A stretch of DNA of 64,000 nt from Anaerolineae bacterium (GTDB lineage Bacteria > Chloroflexota > Anaerolineae > Aggregatilineales > Aggregatilineaceae): the NCBI GenBank assembly GCA_016930015.1, contig JAFGHR010000062.1:1-64000 (forward strand), written 5' to 3'. Below the pieces are notes generated by a model. The model ran no database searches. It worked only from the letters and a program-made list of their open reading frames with translations, and was not told the DNA's origin. This document shows positions 18,166 to 26,764 of this stretch, piece after piece; position 1 is the stretch's first letter; each line of letters begins with the position of its first letter. Position numbers and translations under genes: made by a program.

Positions 18166-18543
18166 CTATTCGTCGACAATGCGCTGTAATTCCCGCACAA
18201 ACGATGTCGCCTCCAGTGGTTTTGGGAAGTACGCATCAAAGCCGGCTTTTATGGCGTGGTCGGCTGTCTCTGCTGAATAATACGCCGTGGTGGCAACACA
18301 CGGTACGTGGTGTAGGCGCGTGTCTTCACGGATAGCGGTTAACAGACTCCAGCCGTCAATACCCGGCAGTGCCAGGTCGATGATAATCAGTGTCGGTACA
18401 AAGTCACGTAACGCCTCAAGCGCTTCTTCCCCAGACCTGGCAGGAACACTCGAAATGTTGTGATAGGCCAACAATTCTTCGACCAGCTCCATGCTGTCGT
18501 TCTCATCTTCAACAACTAATACAGTCCAGTTGGCCAGGGTCAT
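18166..18543 (-). CDS. Single-domain response regulator
   Basis: A 125-residue receiver domain. Acidic pair in VVEDEND near residue 11, phospho-acceptor aspartate in LIIIDLALPGIDG near 56, and lysine in YFPKPL near 108. The ATG overlaps the stop of the preceding gene by 4 bp (ATGA), so translation is probably coupled. Confidence 0.92.
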   Translation of the reverse strand: MTLANWTVLVVEDENDSMELVEELLAYHNISSVPARSGEEALEALRDFVPTLIIIDLALPGIDGWSLLTAIREDTRLHHVPCVATTAYYSAETADHAIKAGFDAYFPKPLEATSFVRELQRIVDE

Positions 18544-18998
18544 CTTTCAGCCTCTTTCGTACCATGGTCTGGTGCGGTAACGGGTTGTTGCGCCTGTAAT
18601 TCACTTTGACCTTGTTGAAAAGCAGCACGGATATCTTCAGCCAGGGTGGGAACGCTGACGGGTTTGGTGATATAACCATCAAAACCCACTTCGAGCGCCC
18701 GGATTTTGTCGCCCCGCATGGCATGTGCTGACAGCGCCATAATCGGAATATCTTGCCACCTGGGATCGTCTTTAACCCGTTTCCGCATCTCCCACCCGTC
18801 CATGACGGGCATGGACAAGTCAAGCAATACCAGGTTAGGCGTAAAGTGTTCCAGAACCTTCAGTCCTTCCTGGCCGTTGGCTGCCGTTCTGACCGTGGCG
18901 CCTAAGAATTTCAGGGATTCGGCTACCACTTCGACGTTGTCGGGTTCGTCGTCAACGATCAGAATGTTCCACGATTCTGGATTTCTCCAGTTCAGCAT
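18540..18998 (-). CDS. Response regulator with short C-terminal tail
   Basis: A 152-residue protein. The receiver domain fills residues 10-128, with acidic residues in IVDDEPD, the phospho-acceptor in LVLLDLSMPVMDGWEM near 60 and lysine in YITKPV near 112. The last 25 residues are Gln-rich and probably disordered. It follows the membrane kinase gene after 3 bp and overlaps the next receiver gene, so all are one operon. Confidence 0.92.
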   Translation of the reverse strand: MLNWRNPESWNILIVDDEPDNVEVVAESLKFLGATVRTAANGQEGLKVLEHFTPNLVLLDLSMPVMDGWEMRKRVKDDPRWQDIPIMALSAHAMRGDKIRALEVGFDGYITKPVSVPTLAEDIRAAFQQGQSELQAQQPVTAPDHGTKEAER

Positions 18999-19001
18999 GA
19001 T

Positions 19002-20879
19002 CTAGTTCCTCACTTGTTCCAGTTGTGATTGTAGTAGAGCAGGTTGGGTATGAAGCGGCAGGATGACGGTAAATGTACTGCCTGCATCAACCTGGCTTTC
19101 GAGCTGGATATGGCCGCCCATGGCCTGTACGAGTTCGCGCGAGATCGCCAGCCCTAACCCAGAACCGGTGTATGTGCGTGATGAACTGCCATCGACCTGC
19201 CGGAATTTCTCAAAAATGAGGTCGTGTGCGTGGGGCGGAATGCCGATGCCGGTGTCTTGAACACAAATGCACCAGGTATCTTGCGAGCCGTTACCGTTCA
19301 GTTTGAGGCTGACCGAGCCAGTTTCTGTGAACTTTACCGCGTTCGAGAGCAGGTTGACGATCACCTGCTCGATACGCTTGGCATCACCCATTATGGTCTG
19401 TGGCAGGCTGGGATCAATAATCGTTTCGAAGTCGAGCCGTTTTTCCTGGGCCAGCACTTCCATCTGGGCGGTCAAATGTGCGGCCAGTTCTCGCGGAGAA
19501 AACGGCTTATGAGTTATTTCGACCCGTTTCGCTTCAATACGCGCCAGGTCCAGTACGTCGTTGACGAGGTCGAGCAGTCGTGTACCGTTCTCACGCAAGC
19601 GGTTGACTTTATGGCTCTGCTTTTCGTTCAATTCGCCGCTCATACCCATCAGCAGCATGTCGCTGAACCCGATAATCGCATTCAATGGTGTGCGCAGTTC
19701 GTGCGAAACGTTCGCCAAAAACTCACTTTTGAGGCGGGTGGCTTCACGCGCTTTGGCGGTTGCTATGCGCAGCTCAACGGCTTGCTGGCGAAGTTCGGCT
19801 TCGCGGGCTTCGATCTTATCAACCATCTCATTAAACGACGTACCCAACTGGCCGATTTCGTCCGTGGTGGAGACTTTCACGCGTTGTGAGTAATCGCCGC
19901 CCGCGATCTGGCGTGAGGCATCCGCCAGGTTGTTGATCTGGCGGGCAATCGATTGGCTGAGAAGATAGACGGCAAGCAGGCCGAAAAACAGGCTGGCAGC
20001 CGTGGTAATAGGTGTCAACGTGTTGCGTAAGTCGGCGGCGTCGTTCGCAAGTTCGCGGGCTTCCGCTTGCTGTTCGCTCTCGTTCTGGATGAACTCAGTC
20101 ACCAGGGTATCAACGACGGCGCTGGTGTCACTCAGGGTGAAAAACGCCTCTGCGATGTCGGTATCGCCGTTGATCAGGTTCACAAACTGGGTGCGAGCTT
20201 TATCAACCAGCGCCAGCAGCTCATCACGTTCAGCATCGGGAAGATCAGCTTCCTCAATGGCTGTTTGTAATGCTGTGAATTGCTTGGGAAGCCGCATCAG
20301 GGCATCTGGGCTGAAATGCTTTAAGTAGGTGATAAGCAGCACTCGCATATCGGTAATATCAACAACGCCGTAAGTCCCTATAGCATCCAGGGTATCTATC
20401 AGGTCGCCGCCGAAACCCGTGTCTTCGCCGCCCCGGACAAGGATATAGTCTTTATACAGGAGATTGACCGTTGTTTTGTAAACACTAATGGTTTCCGCTA
20501 TGTTGTCCAGTGTTTCACGTTCCGCTTCATCTTGGCCTTGACTGCTTTTGAGTTCTTCTAGAATCTCCTCGGCATCTTCCATGATGGCTATGACATCGGT
20601 GACATAGGGGACAGACTCTTCTGTTCCAAGAGTCAGATAGAGTATTTCGGCCTGAGTTTCCGTGTAACGCGCTCGTTGAACTGTTACCCCCAGGCTGTAC
20701 GCCAACTGGATTTCCTGGCGGGATTCTTCAAAATCGTCCCTGAGGTCTTTCTCATAGTCGGTGATGTAAAGGTTAGCCGCGATGGAGACAAGACCAAATA
20801 TCAGCACCAGTGACAGCGCAGCCAGAAACTTGTTGCTGATTGATAGGTTTCCAAATGCATGTGAAAATTTGCGCAACAC
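19002..20879 (-). CDS. Membrane sensor histidine kinase with HAMP domain
   Basis: A 625-residue kinase. A first membrane segment is at residues 18-38, a helical periplasmic-side domain of about 245 residues follows, then a second membrane segment near 290-310, HAMP near 310-362, a coiled coil, HisKA with SEFLANVSHELRTPLNAIIGF near 390, and HATPase with LLSNAVKFTETG, VQDTGIGIPPHAHD and GSGLGLAISREL. The periplasmic part resembles four-helix sensor bundles. Start is GTG with AGGAGAG 6 bp upstream. First gene of a kinase-receiver-receiver-receiver-kinase operon. Confidence 0.92.
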   Translation of the reverse strand: MLRKFSHAFGNLSISNKFLAALSLVLIFGLVSIAANLYITDYEKDLRDDFEESRQEIQLAYSLGVTVQRARYTETQAEILYLTLGTEESVPYVTDVIAIMEDAEEILEELKSSQGQDEAERETLDNIAETISVYKTTVNLLYKDYILVRGGEDTGFGGDLIDTLDAIGTYGVVDITDMRVLLITYLKHFSPDALMRLPKQFTALQTAIEEADLPDAERDELLALVDKARTQFVNLINGDTDIAEAFFTLSDTSAVVDTLVTEFIQNESEQQAEARELANDAADLRNTLTPITTAASLFFGLLAVYLLSQSIARQINNLADASRQIAGGDYSQRVKVSTTDEIGQLGTSFNEMVDKIEAREAELRQQAVELRIATAKAREATRLKSEFLANVSHELRTPLNAIIGFSDMLLMGMSGELNEKQSHKVNRLRENGTRLLDLVNDVLDLARIEAKRVEITHKPFSPRELAAHLTAQMEVLAQEKRLDFETIIDPSLPQTIMGDAKRIEQVIVNLLSNAVKFTETGSVSLKLNGNGSQDTWCICVQDTGIGIPPHAHDLIFEKFRQVDGSSSRTYTGSGLGLAISRELVQAMGGHIQLESQVDAGSTFTVILPLHTQPALLQSQLEQVRN

Positions 20880-21283
20880 GGCTTATCTCTCCTATACCTC
20901 AACGGCATCGTCTTGTCTTGATTTGTTTAGATTGATTTTGCGGATTAGAAAGAATTTGGATATGATATTCTTATCAGTATATTTAGCCATAATAGTAATA
21001 GTTATTTTTTTGTGTTAGTAATGTTCAGTTTGCGCCAGAATAATTCTTCAAATTTCCATTTATAGTGTCGGTTTGTTAGCACATATTTTAAGCATAGCCA
21101 ATTTAAATTAAACTGACATTAAAAATTTATAAATTCATAATCTAAGTATAGATGTAAAAAAAGTAAATAAGGCTGCGAGGCATGAAATTTTTATGAAATA
21201 CGGCAGTGATGTCTGCTGGTGGGCGAATACAATTATTAGCGTGGAAAAAACTGAATATGACGGGCGCGGTTCAACCAACACAA
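20880..21283. other. A+T-rich intergenic region upstream of the sensor kinase operon
   Basis: About 400 bp with no gene. From 20930 to 21170 the sequence is much richer in A and T than its surroundings, with several A- and T-tracts. It must hold the promoter of the minus-strand kinase operon, but I could not settle on one pair of boxes. Such a tract could bend DNA or bind nucleoid proteins. Confidence 0.5.
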
Positions 21284-21304
21284 AACCCGCTTTGTCAGCG
21301 GGTT
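21284..21304 (-). terminator. Terminator after tRNA-Lys
   Basis: AACCCGC and GCGGGTT form a 7-bp stem around a 7-nt loop. On the minus strand the stem runs into a short T-rich stretch (GGGTTTTGTG). It is 17 bp past the tRNA end. Confidence 0.6.
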
Positions 21305-21320
21305 TGTCGTGTCTGTCAGG

Positions 21321-21394
21321 TGACCCCGAGAGGACTTGAACCTCTAACCAATTGATTAAGAGTCAACTGCTCTGCCAAATTGAGCTACGGGGCC
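21321..21394 (-). tRNA. tRNA-Lys (anticodon CTT)
   Basis: On the minus strand the acceptor strands GGCCCCG and CGGGGTC pair with one G-T, the anticodon loop is CTCTTAA giving CTT (reads AAG), and the T-arm is GAGG-TTCAAGT-CCTC. No CCA is encoded. Confidence 0.93.
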
Positions 21395-21409
21395 ATTGGC
21401 GTGTGCAAG

Positions 21410-21438
21410 AATCTACCACAAGTTGTGAGCCGGGTCAA
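21410..21438 (-). promoter_or_regulatory. tRNA-Lys promoter
   Basis: Minus strand TTGACC (21438-21433), 17-bp spacer, TAGATT (21415-21410). The predicted start is about 9 nt before the tRNA. It lies inside the remnant of a transporter gene. Confidence 0.6.
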
Positions 21439-21541
21439 CGGTGTGTTGTTGTACAACCGGATCGATCAGGGCCAGCAGCCCGAACACAGCCAGCACCACG
21501 CCCGACAGCCAGTTGATCCAGCGCAGCCGGGCCGAGCGGGC
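21413..21541 (-). pseudogene. C-terminal remnant of a LysE/RhtB-type exporter gene
   Basis: One minus-strand frame encodes 42 residues and a stop: it contains RLRWINWLSGVVLAVFGLLA, which resembles the conserved last membrane helix of LysE-family amino acid exporters. No start or upstream part exists: the frame runs directly into the 3' end of the nitrilase gene in another phase. This looks like the leftover end of a gene lost by deletion. Alternative: chance hydrophobic coding, since the match is short. Confidence 0.5.
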
Positions 21542-22410
21542 TAGCGGTTGGTATGTGGTTTTTGCAAAATGCGCGCCATCTCACGCGCGGTCAGGCCGGT
21601 GCGCTCGTCGCGCAGCAGCGGCAAACGGCTGCGTGTGCGGTGAAGCTGGTTGAGATCGATGGTGTGTGTCAGCAGCGCCGGTTCAAAATACGGCCCGTGC
21701 ACCAAAAATTCGCCGTCCGGGTCAATGATCGCACTGCCGCCCCAGAAGTTCAGCCCGTCCTCAAAGCCGGTGCGGTTGCAGTGCACGACAAAACTGGTGA
21801 ACAGGCTGGCATACGAGCGCAGCACACGGTCAACCCAGCGCGCGCTGCTCAGCTCGGCGCTGTCGTCCAGCCCGCGCCCCGGACTGGAACTGGTCATCAG
21901 CAGCACGTCCGCGCCGTCGAGCCACAGCAAATACGGCGGTGACGCGTGCCAGAAATCCTCACAGATCAACACGCCAACACGCCCGAAACGTGTGTCAAAT
22001 GCCTGCACACCGTCGCCCCAGGCAAAATAACGTCCCTCGTCAAACAGGCCGTAGGTCGGCAGGTACACTTTACGGTGGACGTGCAGCACCTCGCCGCCGC
22101 TGAGATAGGCTTGGGAGATAAAAAACCGGTTGCGGTCGTCTTCCTCGACAAAACCGACCAACACGTCAATATCCCGGTCGCGGCTGGCGTCCAGCAGCGG
22201 CCCAAACAGGGGATCGGTTGGCACAGGCCGGGCGGCCAGTTCATAAACGAGGTCTTGCAGGTAATAACCCGTCAGCGACAGTTCCGGGAACAGCAGCAGA
22301 TCGACGCCCTGTTCGGCGGCTTTGTGCAGCGTGCTCAGGTGATCGTCCAGGTTGGTTTTGACGTCGCCCAGCCTGGGGTTAATCTGGGCCAGCCCGATAG
22401 TCACGTTCAT
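21541..22410 (-). CDS. Carbon-nitrogen hydrolase (nitrilase superfamily)
   Basis: A 289-residue protein with the full catalytic set: glutamate in LLLFPELSLTGY near residue 45, lysine in VHRKVYLPTYG near 116 and cysteine in VLICEDFWHAS near 152. The start NVTIGLAQINPRLGD is like that of the glutaminase domain of NAD synthetase, but no synthetase domain follows, so it is a stand-alone amidase of unknown substrate. The start at ATG 22410 fits the family; no ribosome site is near it. A TTG at 22458 preceded by no good site is the longer option. The stop abuts a transporter remnant. Confidence 0.85.
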   Translation of the reverse strand: MNVTIGLAQINPRLGDVKTNLDDHLSTLHKAAEQGVDLLLFPELSLTGYYLQDLVYELAARPVPTDPLFGPLLDASRDRDIDVLVGFVEEDDRNRFFISQAYLSGGEVLHVHRKVYLPTYGLFDEGRYFAWGDGVQAFDTRFGRVGVLICEDFWHASPPYLLWLDGADVLLMTSSSPGRGLDDSAELSSARWVDRVLRSYASLFTSFVVHCNRTGFEDGLNFWGGSAIIDPDGEFLVHGPYFEPALLTHTIDLNQLHRTRSRLPLLRDERTGLTAREMARILQKPHTNR

Positions 22411-22480
22411 AGGTGGGTGAGGCGCTGTATGCTGCGCCTGTTCTCCTTTCAACTGCAAAATGGCCGGTCGTTATGAGTGC

Positions 22481-24451
22481 CTAGCGCCACGGAACCAGGA
22501 CAGTATCCGTCGTCGTGCCGTCGGGCAGCGTCGCCGGATACCGTTCGCCCGTTGCCGGGTGATATAAGCCTACCAGAATTGTAGCCGCTGTGCCGCATGG
22601 AATGCCGCTCAACGGGCGATAGTCGGTCCAGATCGCGCCGGGCGACCAGCGGTCCAGCGGGCGCAGCCCGCCGACCGGCTGCCCGTCAAACTGCGCGGCG
22701 AGCTGGCCGTCACACAGGGCATGCACAAACACCGTCGCGTCAAGCGGGGCGGTGCCGAACCAGGTCAGCGCCAGCGTGTCTGACGCGCCCGTCGCGTCGG
22801 CATCGGCGCTCGCTTCGGCGGCATACAGGCGCACGCCATCAAACGTAGCCGTCAGTGGGAGATCATCGATTCCGCTGCGTTTGTCGCCCACACGCACCGG
22901 GCGGAAGTTTTTGTCGTCAAACTGCACGCCGATCACGCTCTCGAACGTGTTTAATTGAGCGTCCAATTCATCCCAGCCCAACAGCGGCCCGCGCGGGACA
23001 TACACCCGGTCGGGCAGGCCGGTCAGCACGTTGGTAAACGCGGCGGTATCGGTCGGGTAGTCCTCGCCGGTATTGACCCATACCAGCCCATCCAGCGAAA
23101 CGTAGTCCGGCAGGTAGATCGTGCCTTCCGCGCCGAGCAAAAAACCGGTATCGTGCGGGGCGATGTAGGCAGGCGCATTGATAACCAGGGTCGCGGTATC
23201 GGGCTGCGCTTCGATGAGATCGATCAGGTCATCGTAAAAAACGCCCATGCGCCGGTAATCATCCACGCGCCAGTAGACAAACACGCTCCCGACGACCAGG
23301 AAGGCCACCGCCACCAGCCCGCCGATCCACCGTCCGACCGGGTATGAGGCCAGCGCCGCCAGCCACGCCGACCAGAACAGCGCGATCCCGACCGAGGCCA
23401 GGTACAACAGGCGCGGCCCGCCGATCACATACGGGCTGTCCAGCAGTAACACACTCGGCACCGCCGCCACCGCGATCCACGCCAGCGCGACCAGCAAGGT
23501 GATCAGCGTGGATTTACGCTCTGGCCCGGACACCGCCCGCCACACCGCGATCAGCGCGGTGACTAACCCGATCACTGCCAGCAGCCACACCGCGCCGGTT
23601 GTAGAATCGCCTGCATCGAACAACGGGCGGGCAAACGCGCTCAGCGGGTAGGTTAACCCCTGCGCAAAATACGCGATTTTGACATCCAGCGCGGCCCAGA
23701 TCACACCTTTGGCTTCGCTGGCTTTGGGCACCAGCAGCCACGCCGCGAAGTAGATCACGGCCATCACAGTTAACGGCCCCAGCAGGAGCGCGATTTCGCG
23801 CCGCCGGTCGTGCCACAATGGTTCCAGCCGCCGCGCATCAGCGATCGGCGTCAGCCCGACCAGCGCCAGCCCGACCAGCGCGGGGAGCAATACGCCGTTT
23901 TCGTGGCTGAATATACCCACGAACCCCGCGATCCAGGCCGCGATCAGGGTCCGGCGGTGGTGATCGTGATCGCCGTCAACATAGTGCAGGGCCAGCAGCG
24001 CCGCGCCGACCGTCCCGCCGACCAGCGTCAGGTGAAACAGGCTGCCGACCAGCGCCACACTCTGATAACTGAACGGGAACACCAGGAACAGCGCCGCCGC
24101 AAACAGCCCGGCCAGTGGATGGCGCGTCAGGCGGCGGGCCAGCAGTCCGACCAGGACCGCGTTCAGGCTGTGCAGCGCCACCATGATCGTATGCAGCGCC
24201 AGCGCGTCATACCGGCCCTGGATGTGCCACAGCGTTTTAAAGATCGTGAACGGCAGCGGGCGGTAATACGGGAAAAATCGGGCGGTGGTCCACACATCCC
24301 AATTGTGATCCAGCAGCCAGTGAAAATTAGTCACGTCGTCAACAAACAGCGGCAAACGTATCGTCGGGCCGTAGAGAACCAGTCCAAGCCCGGCAGCCAT
24401 CCCCACAAGCAGCGCCGTCCCGTCGAGTTTGACCTTTAATGATCCGTTCAA
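22481..24451 (-). CDS. GT-C-like multi-pass membrane protein
   Basis: A protein of 656 residues. About ten hydrophobic segments fill residues 10-420, followed by a soluble C-terminal domain of about 230 residues. After the first helix there is LPLFVDDVTNFHWL, with the acidic pair placed as in GT-C glycosyltransferases that use lipid-linked sugars, and YYRPLPF later in the same loop. A role in glycosylation of proteins or cell-surface glycans is inferred only from this. Start: TTG at 24451 overlaps the stop of the upstream gene as TTGA, so translation is probably coupled to it. Confidence 0.75.
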   Translation of the reverse strand: MNGSLKVKLDGTALLVGMAAGLGLVLYGPTIRLPLFVDDVTNFHWLLDHNWDVWTTARFFPYYRPLPFTIFKTLWHIQGRYDALALHTIMVALHSLNAVLVGLLARRLTRHPLAGLFAAALFLVFPFSYQSVALVGSLFHLTLVGGTVGAALLALHYVDGDHDHHRRTLIAAWIAGFVGIFSHENGVLLPALVGLALVGLTPIADARRLEPLWHDRRREIALLLGPLTVMAVIYFAAWLLVPKASEAKGVIWAALDVKIAYFAQGLTYPLSAFARPLFDAGDSTTGAVWLLAVIGLVTALIAVWRAVSGPERKSTLITLLVALAWIAVAAVPSVLLLDSPYVIGGPRLLYLASVGIALFWSAWLAALASYPVGRWIGGLVAVAFLVVGSVFVYWRVDDYRRMGVFYDDLIDLIEAQPDTATLVINAPAYIAPHDTGFLLGAEGTIYLPDYVSLDGLVWVNTGEDYPTDTAAFTNVLTGLPDRVYVPRGPLLGWDELDAQLNTFESVIGVQFDDKNFRPVRVGDKRSGIDDLPLTATFDGVRLYAAEASADADATGASDTLALTWFGTAPLDATVFVHALCDGQLAAQFDGQPVGGLRPLDRWSPGAIWTDYRPLSGIPCGTAATILVGLYHPATGERYPATLPDGTTTDTVLVPWR

Positions 24452-25275
24452 TCGGTCAGCTCCGGGTGTGCGACAGTATCTTGCGCCGGGTGATGCTCGG
24501 ACGTGCCGCACTGCCACAGCCAGATCACACTACCGGTCATGGTTGCCAGCAGCAGCACGACCAGGTCGAACACCTGGTCGGCGCGGCGATCGTGGATCGT
24601 GTACGCGGGATCGATGCGGAAAAAGCCAATGATCGCGAAACCCAGGCTGGTCAGCGCCAGGATCAGCCAGAACCGGACGCCCGGCAGCCAGTTTTTCCAC
24701 GTAAGCAGCAGCGCCACAGCGAACAATACCCCGCCATATGCCGCGCCGAATGCCTGAATTTCCAGGTGCGGCGCGATCAGCCCGTACACGTCCGGCAGTT
24801 CCCCAGCCAGCCAGCCGGGCCAGTCGGCCAACGTGTTGACCTCGTAGCCGTAAGCGCAGCCCGCGCCCCGGCACGCGATCCACGCGGTGATGGTGCCTAC
24901 CGGCCATCCCAACGCCAGCGCATCCGTCCAGGGCAGCAGCGGCACCTGTCGTATCCGGGCGACCAGCAGCGCGGCGGGAATCCCCATAATCAACGCGCCG
25001 TGCCACGCCAACCCGCCCATTGACAGCCGCGTGATCTCGCCGGTATGATCGGCGAAATAATCCCATTCCAGCAAAACATGCAGCAGCCGGGCGCCTATAA
25101 TGCCGCCCACGATAGCCGCGAGGCCCACATCCAGCCAGCACGTGACCACGGCGGGATCACGGCGATACGCGCGCCACGCGATCAGGCCCAGCGCGGCCAG
25201 GATACCGCTGGTCAGCCAGGCGGTGTATGTTCGAACCGCGAACGGCCCCAATTCGGTTATGTCGGTTGCATTCAC
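24448..25275 (-). CDS. Lgt-like prolipoprotein diacylglyceryl transferase family protein
   Basis: A 275-residue protein with about seven membrane segments and the Lgt layout: GGLAWHG near residue 84 matches the conserved histidine motif, and CRGAGCAYGYEV near 135 sits where Lgt has its GRxGN signature. The arginine and glycine are kept but the asparagine is not, so catalysis is uncertain; it may be a divergent paralog. Lgt attaches diacylglycerol to lipoprotein cysteines. Start is GTG 25275: the longer TTG at 25356 lies inside a -35 box. The next gene overlaps by 4 bp. Confidence 0.75.
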   Translation of the reverse strand: MNATDITELGPFAVRTYTAWLTSGILAALGLIAWRAYRRDPAVVTCWLDVGLAAIVGGIIGARLLHVLLEWDYFADHTGEITRLSMGGLAWHGALIMGIPAALLVARIRQVPLLPWTDALALGWPVGTITAWIACRGAGCAYGYEVNTLADWPGWLAGELPDVYGLIAPHLEIQAFGAAYGGVLFAVALLLTWKNWLPGVRFWLILALTSLGFAIIGFFRIDPAYTIHDRRADQVFDLVVLLLATMTGSVIWLWQCGTSEHHPAQDTVAHPELTD

Positions 25276-25327
25276 TGTGTCTGATCCTGTGTGCAGGGAT
25301 CGCGGGTTTTTGTCAGCAATGCCCCAA

Positions 25328-25356
25328 ACGTTAAAGCGAAATGACGCTGCTGTCAA
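25328..25356 (-). promoter_or_regulatory. Promoter of the Lgt-like gene
   Basis: Minus strand TTGACA (25356-25351), 17-bp spacer, TAACGT (25333-25328). It gives a leader of about 45 nt to the GTG at 25275. Confidence 0.5.
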
Positions 25357-25396
25357 CTAAATGACAGGTCTGCCGGGGCGATGTCAGCAAAAAATC

Positions 25397-25425
25397 AGTT
25401 GCGTTCTCCCAGGTATTGTTATAAT
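25397..25425 (+). promoter_or_regulatory. Promoter of the SPFH protein gene
   Basis: TATAAT at 25420-25425 preceded by TGT (extended -10). CAGTTG at 25397-25402 gives a 17-bp spacer. Confidence 0.55.
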
Positions 25426-25466
25426 CAGGGTGAACCTGAGGTTAGGTTTTTGTTTATGAATGCAAC

Positions 25467-25488
25467 CTGCACAGGGGATCCTGTGCAG
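25467..25488 (+). promoter_or_regulatory. Perfect hairpin in the SPFH gene leader
   Basis: CTGCACAGG and CCTGTGCAG form a 9-bp stem around GGAT, placed between the promoter and the ATG at 25521. No T-run follows, so it is not a terminator. Confidence 0.5.
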
Positions 25489-25520
25489 ATGGCGTATACA
25501 CAAATAGGAGAGCAGAGCGC

Positions 25521-26555
25521 ATGATTGGTCTTGTGTTAAGTGTTGTGGCGATTGCCGGGTTGGCCATCGCTGGTTTTGGTATTTTACTGATCACCCAGAC
25601 ACTCTCGCGGAATGAAAGTGTCCGTCCCGGTGTAATGATGGTCGTTGTTGGCGTGGTGATCGCGGCTGTGTTTTTTGTGATGAGCGCCGGTGTGCTCGAA
25701 GTGGGGCCGAATGAGGTCGCCGTAGTCTTTAACGTGCTGAACGGTGAGTTGAACGACAACCCGTTAGGGCCGGGGTTGCATATCATCATCCCCGGCATTC
25801 AGGAGCCGACGGTTTATTCCACGGCTCAACAGGAATATACCGTATCAGGCGAGCCGAACGAGGGCGCGGTACGTGGTGATGACGCTGTTGTGGCGCTGAC
25901 GTTGGACGGCCAGCAGGTGCGCCTGGACGTGACCATGATCTACCGCATTGATCCGAATATGGCACAGGTCGTGCGCGAGCGCTGGCCCGAAGGTTATGTC
26001 AACGGCCTGATTCGTCCCGCGCTGCGTAACCAGGTGCGCGCCGCGCTGACCAAGTTCCGCGTGGAGCAGATTTATGGTGCGGAACATGCCGAGCTTGAGT
26101 CCGAGATCGAGTTAGGTATCCGCGACCTGATCGAGTCCGAAGGTTTCCAACTGACGAACATCCTGATCCGTAATATCACGTTCTCGCAGGAATACGTCAA
26201 CTCGATTGAGCAGAAGCAGGTCGCGCAGCAGCAGTCGCTGGAAGCTGAGTTCCGCGTACAGCAGCGCGAACAGGAAGCCGATCAGGCGCGTGCGTTGGCC
26301 CGCGGTGATGCTGACGCCTCCGAGATTCGGGCCGAAGGTGAAGCAAAAGCAATGCGCCTGATCAACGAGCAGCTTTCGCAGAACCCGGCCCTGCTCCAGT
26401 GGCGTTACATCGAGGAACTGGGCGACAATGTCCAGATCATCCTGCTTCCATCGAACAGCCCGTTCCTGTTTGACCTTGAATCGTTGATCGCTCAGACTCA
26501 GAGCGGGGTAGCGCCTGCTCCGGCAGTAACCGATGAGGCCGACAGCGGCGAGTAA
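25521..26555 (+). CDS. SPFH (prohibitin/stomatin-like) membrane protein
   Basis: A 344-residue protein with two N-terminal hydrophobic segments (3-25 and 38-60) and then an SPFH domain (VGPNEVAVVFNVLNG ... VRLDVTMIYRID ... IRPALRNQVRAALTKF ... SEGFQLTNILIRNITF). A long charged coiled coil (QREQEADQARALARGDADASEIRAEGEA) follows from about residue 240. SPFH proteins form large ring assemblies on membranes and often guard proteases or organise lipid domains. No protease partner is adjacent. The ATG has AGGAGAG upstream. Confidence 0.9.
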   Translation: MIGLVLSVVAIAGLAIAGFGILLITQTLSRNESVRPGVMMVVVGVVIAAVFFVMSAGVLEVGPNEVAVVFNVLNGELNDNPLGPGLHIIIPGIQEPTVYSTAQQEYTVSGEPNEGAVRGDDAVVALTLDGQQVRLDVTMIYRIDPNMAQVVRERWPEGYVNGLIRPALRNQVRAALTKFRVEQIYGAEHAELESEIELGIRDLIESEGFQLTNILIRNITFSQEYVNSIEQKQVAQQQSLEAEFRVQQREQEADQARALARGDADASEIRAEGEAKAMRLINEQLSQNPALLQWRYIEELGDNVQIILLPSNSPFLFDLESLIAQTQSGVAPAPAVTDEADSGE

Positions 26556-26595
26556 CACCGTTTTTTCCGGGTTATTGCGCCGGATGATAGAACCG

Positions 26596-26633
26596 CCGGG
26601 TACAGTCAATGGGCTGTGCCCGGTGTTATTTTT
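26596..26633 (+). terminator. Terminator after the SPFH gene
   Basis: CCGGGTACAG and CTGTGCCCGG pair over 10 bp (one G-T) and are followed by TGTTATTTTT. Confidence 0.75.
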
Positions 26634-26694
26634 CCGCTGGTATTGTTTTCCGTTGATAGGATGTGCTTTGGGTTGGGGTAGGGCGGAGTAGATA

Positions 26695-26718
26695 AAGACC
26701 TCGCGTTTGCGAGGTCTT
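26695..26718 (-). terminator. Terminator-like hairpin after the Flp pilin gene
   Basis: AAGACCTCGC and GCGAGGTCTT form a perfect 10-bp stem around GTTT, 47 bp past the pilin stop. T-richness after it on the minus strand is modest. Confidence 0.6.
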
Positions 26719-26764
26719 GATTAAGGATGGATGATACAGAATGAATACAGTGGTGGATTGGCTG

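Noticed and set aside
25276-25356. N-terminal extension of the Lgt-like protein from TTG 25356
   Set aside because: TTGACA of the promoter is formed by this codon; the extension has no membrane or family features.
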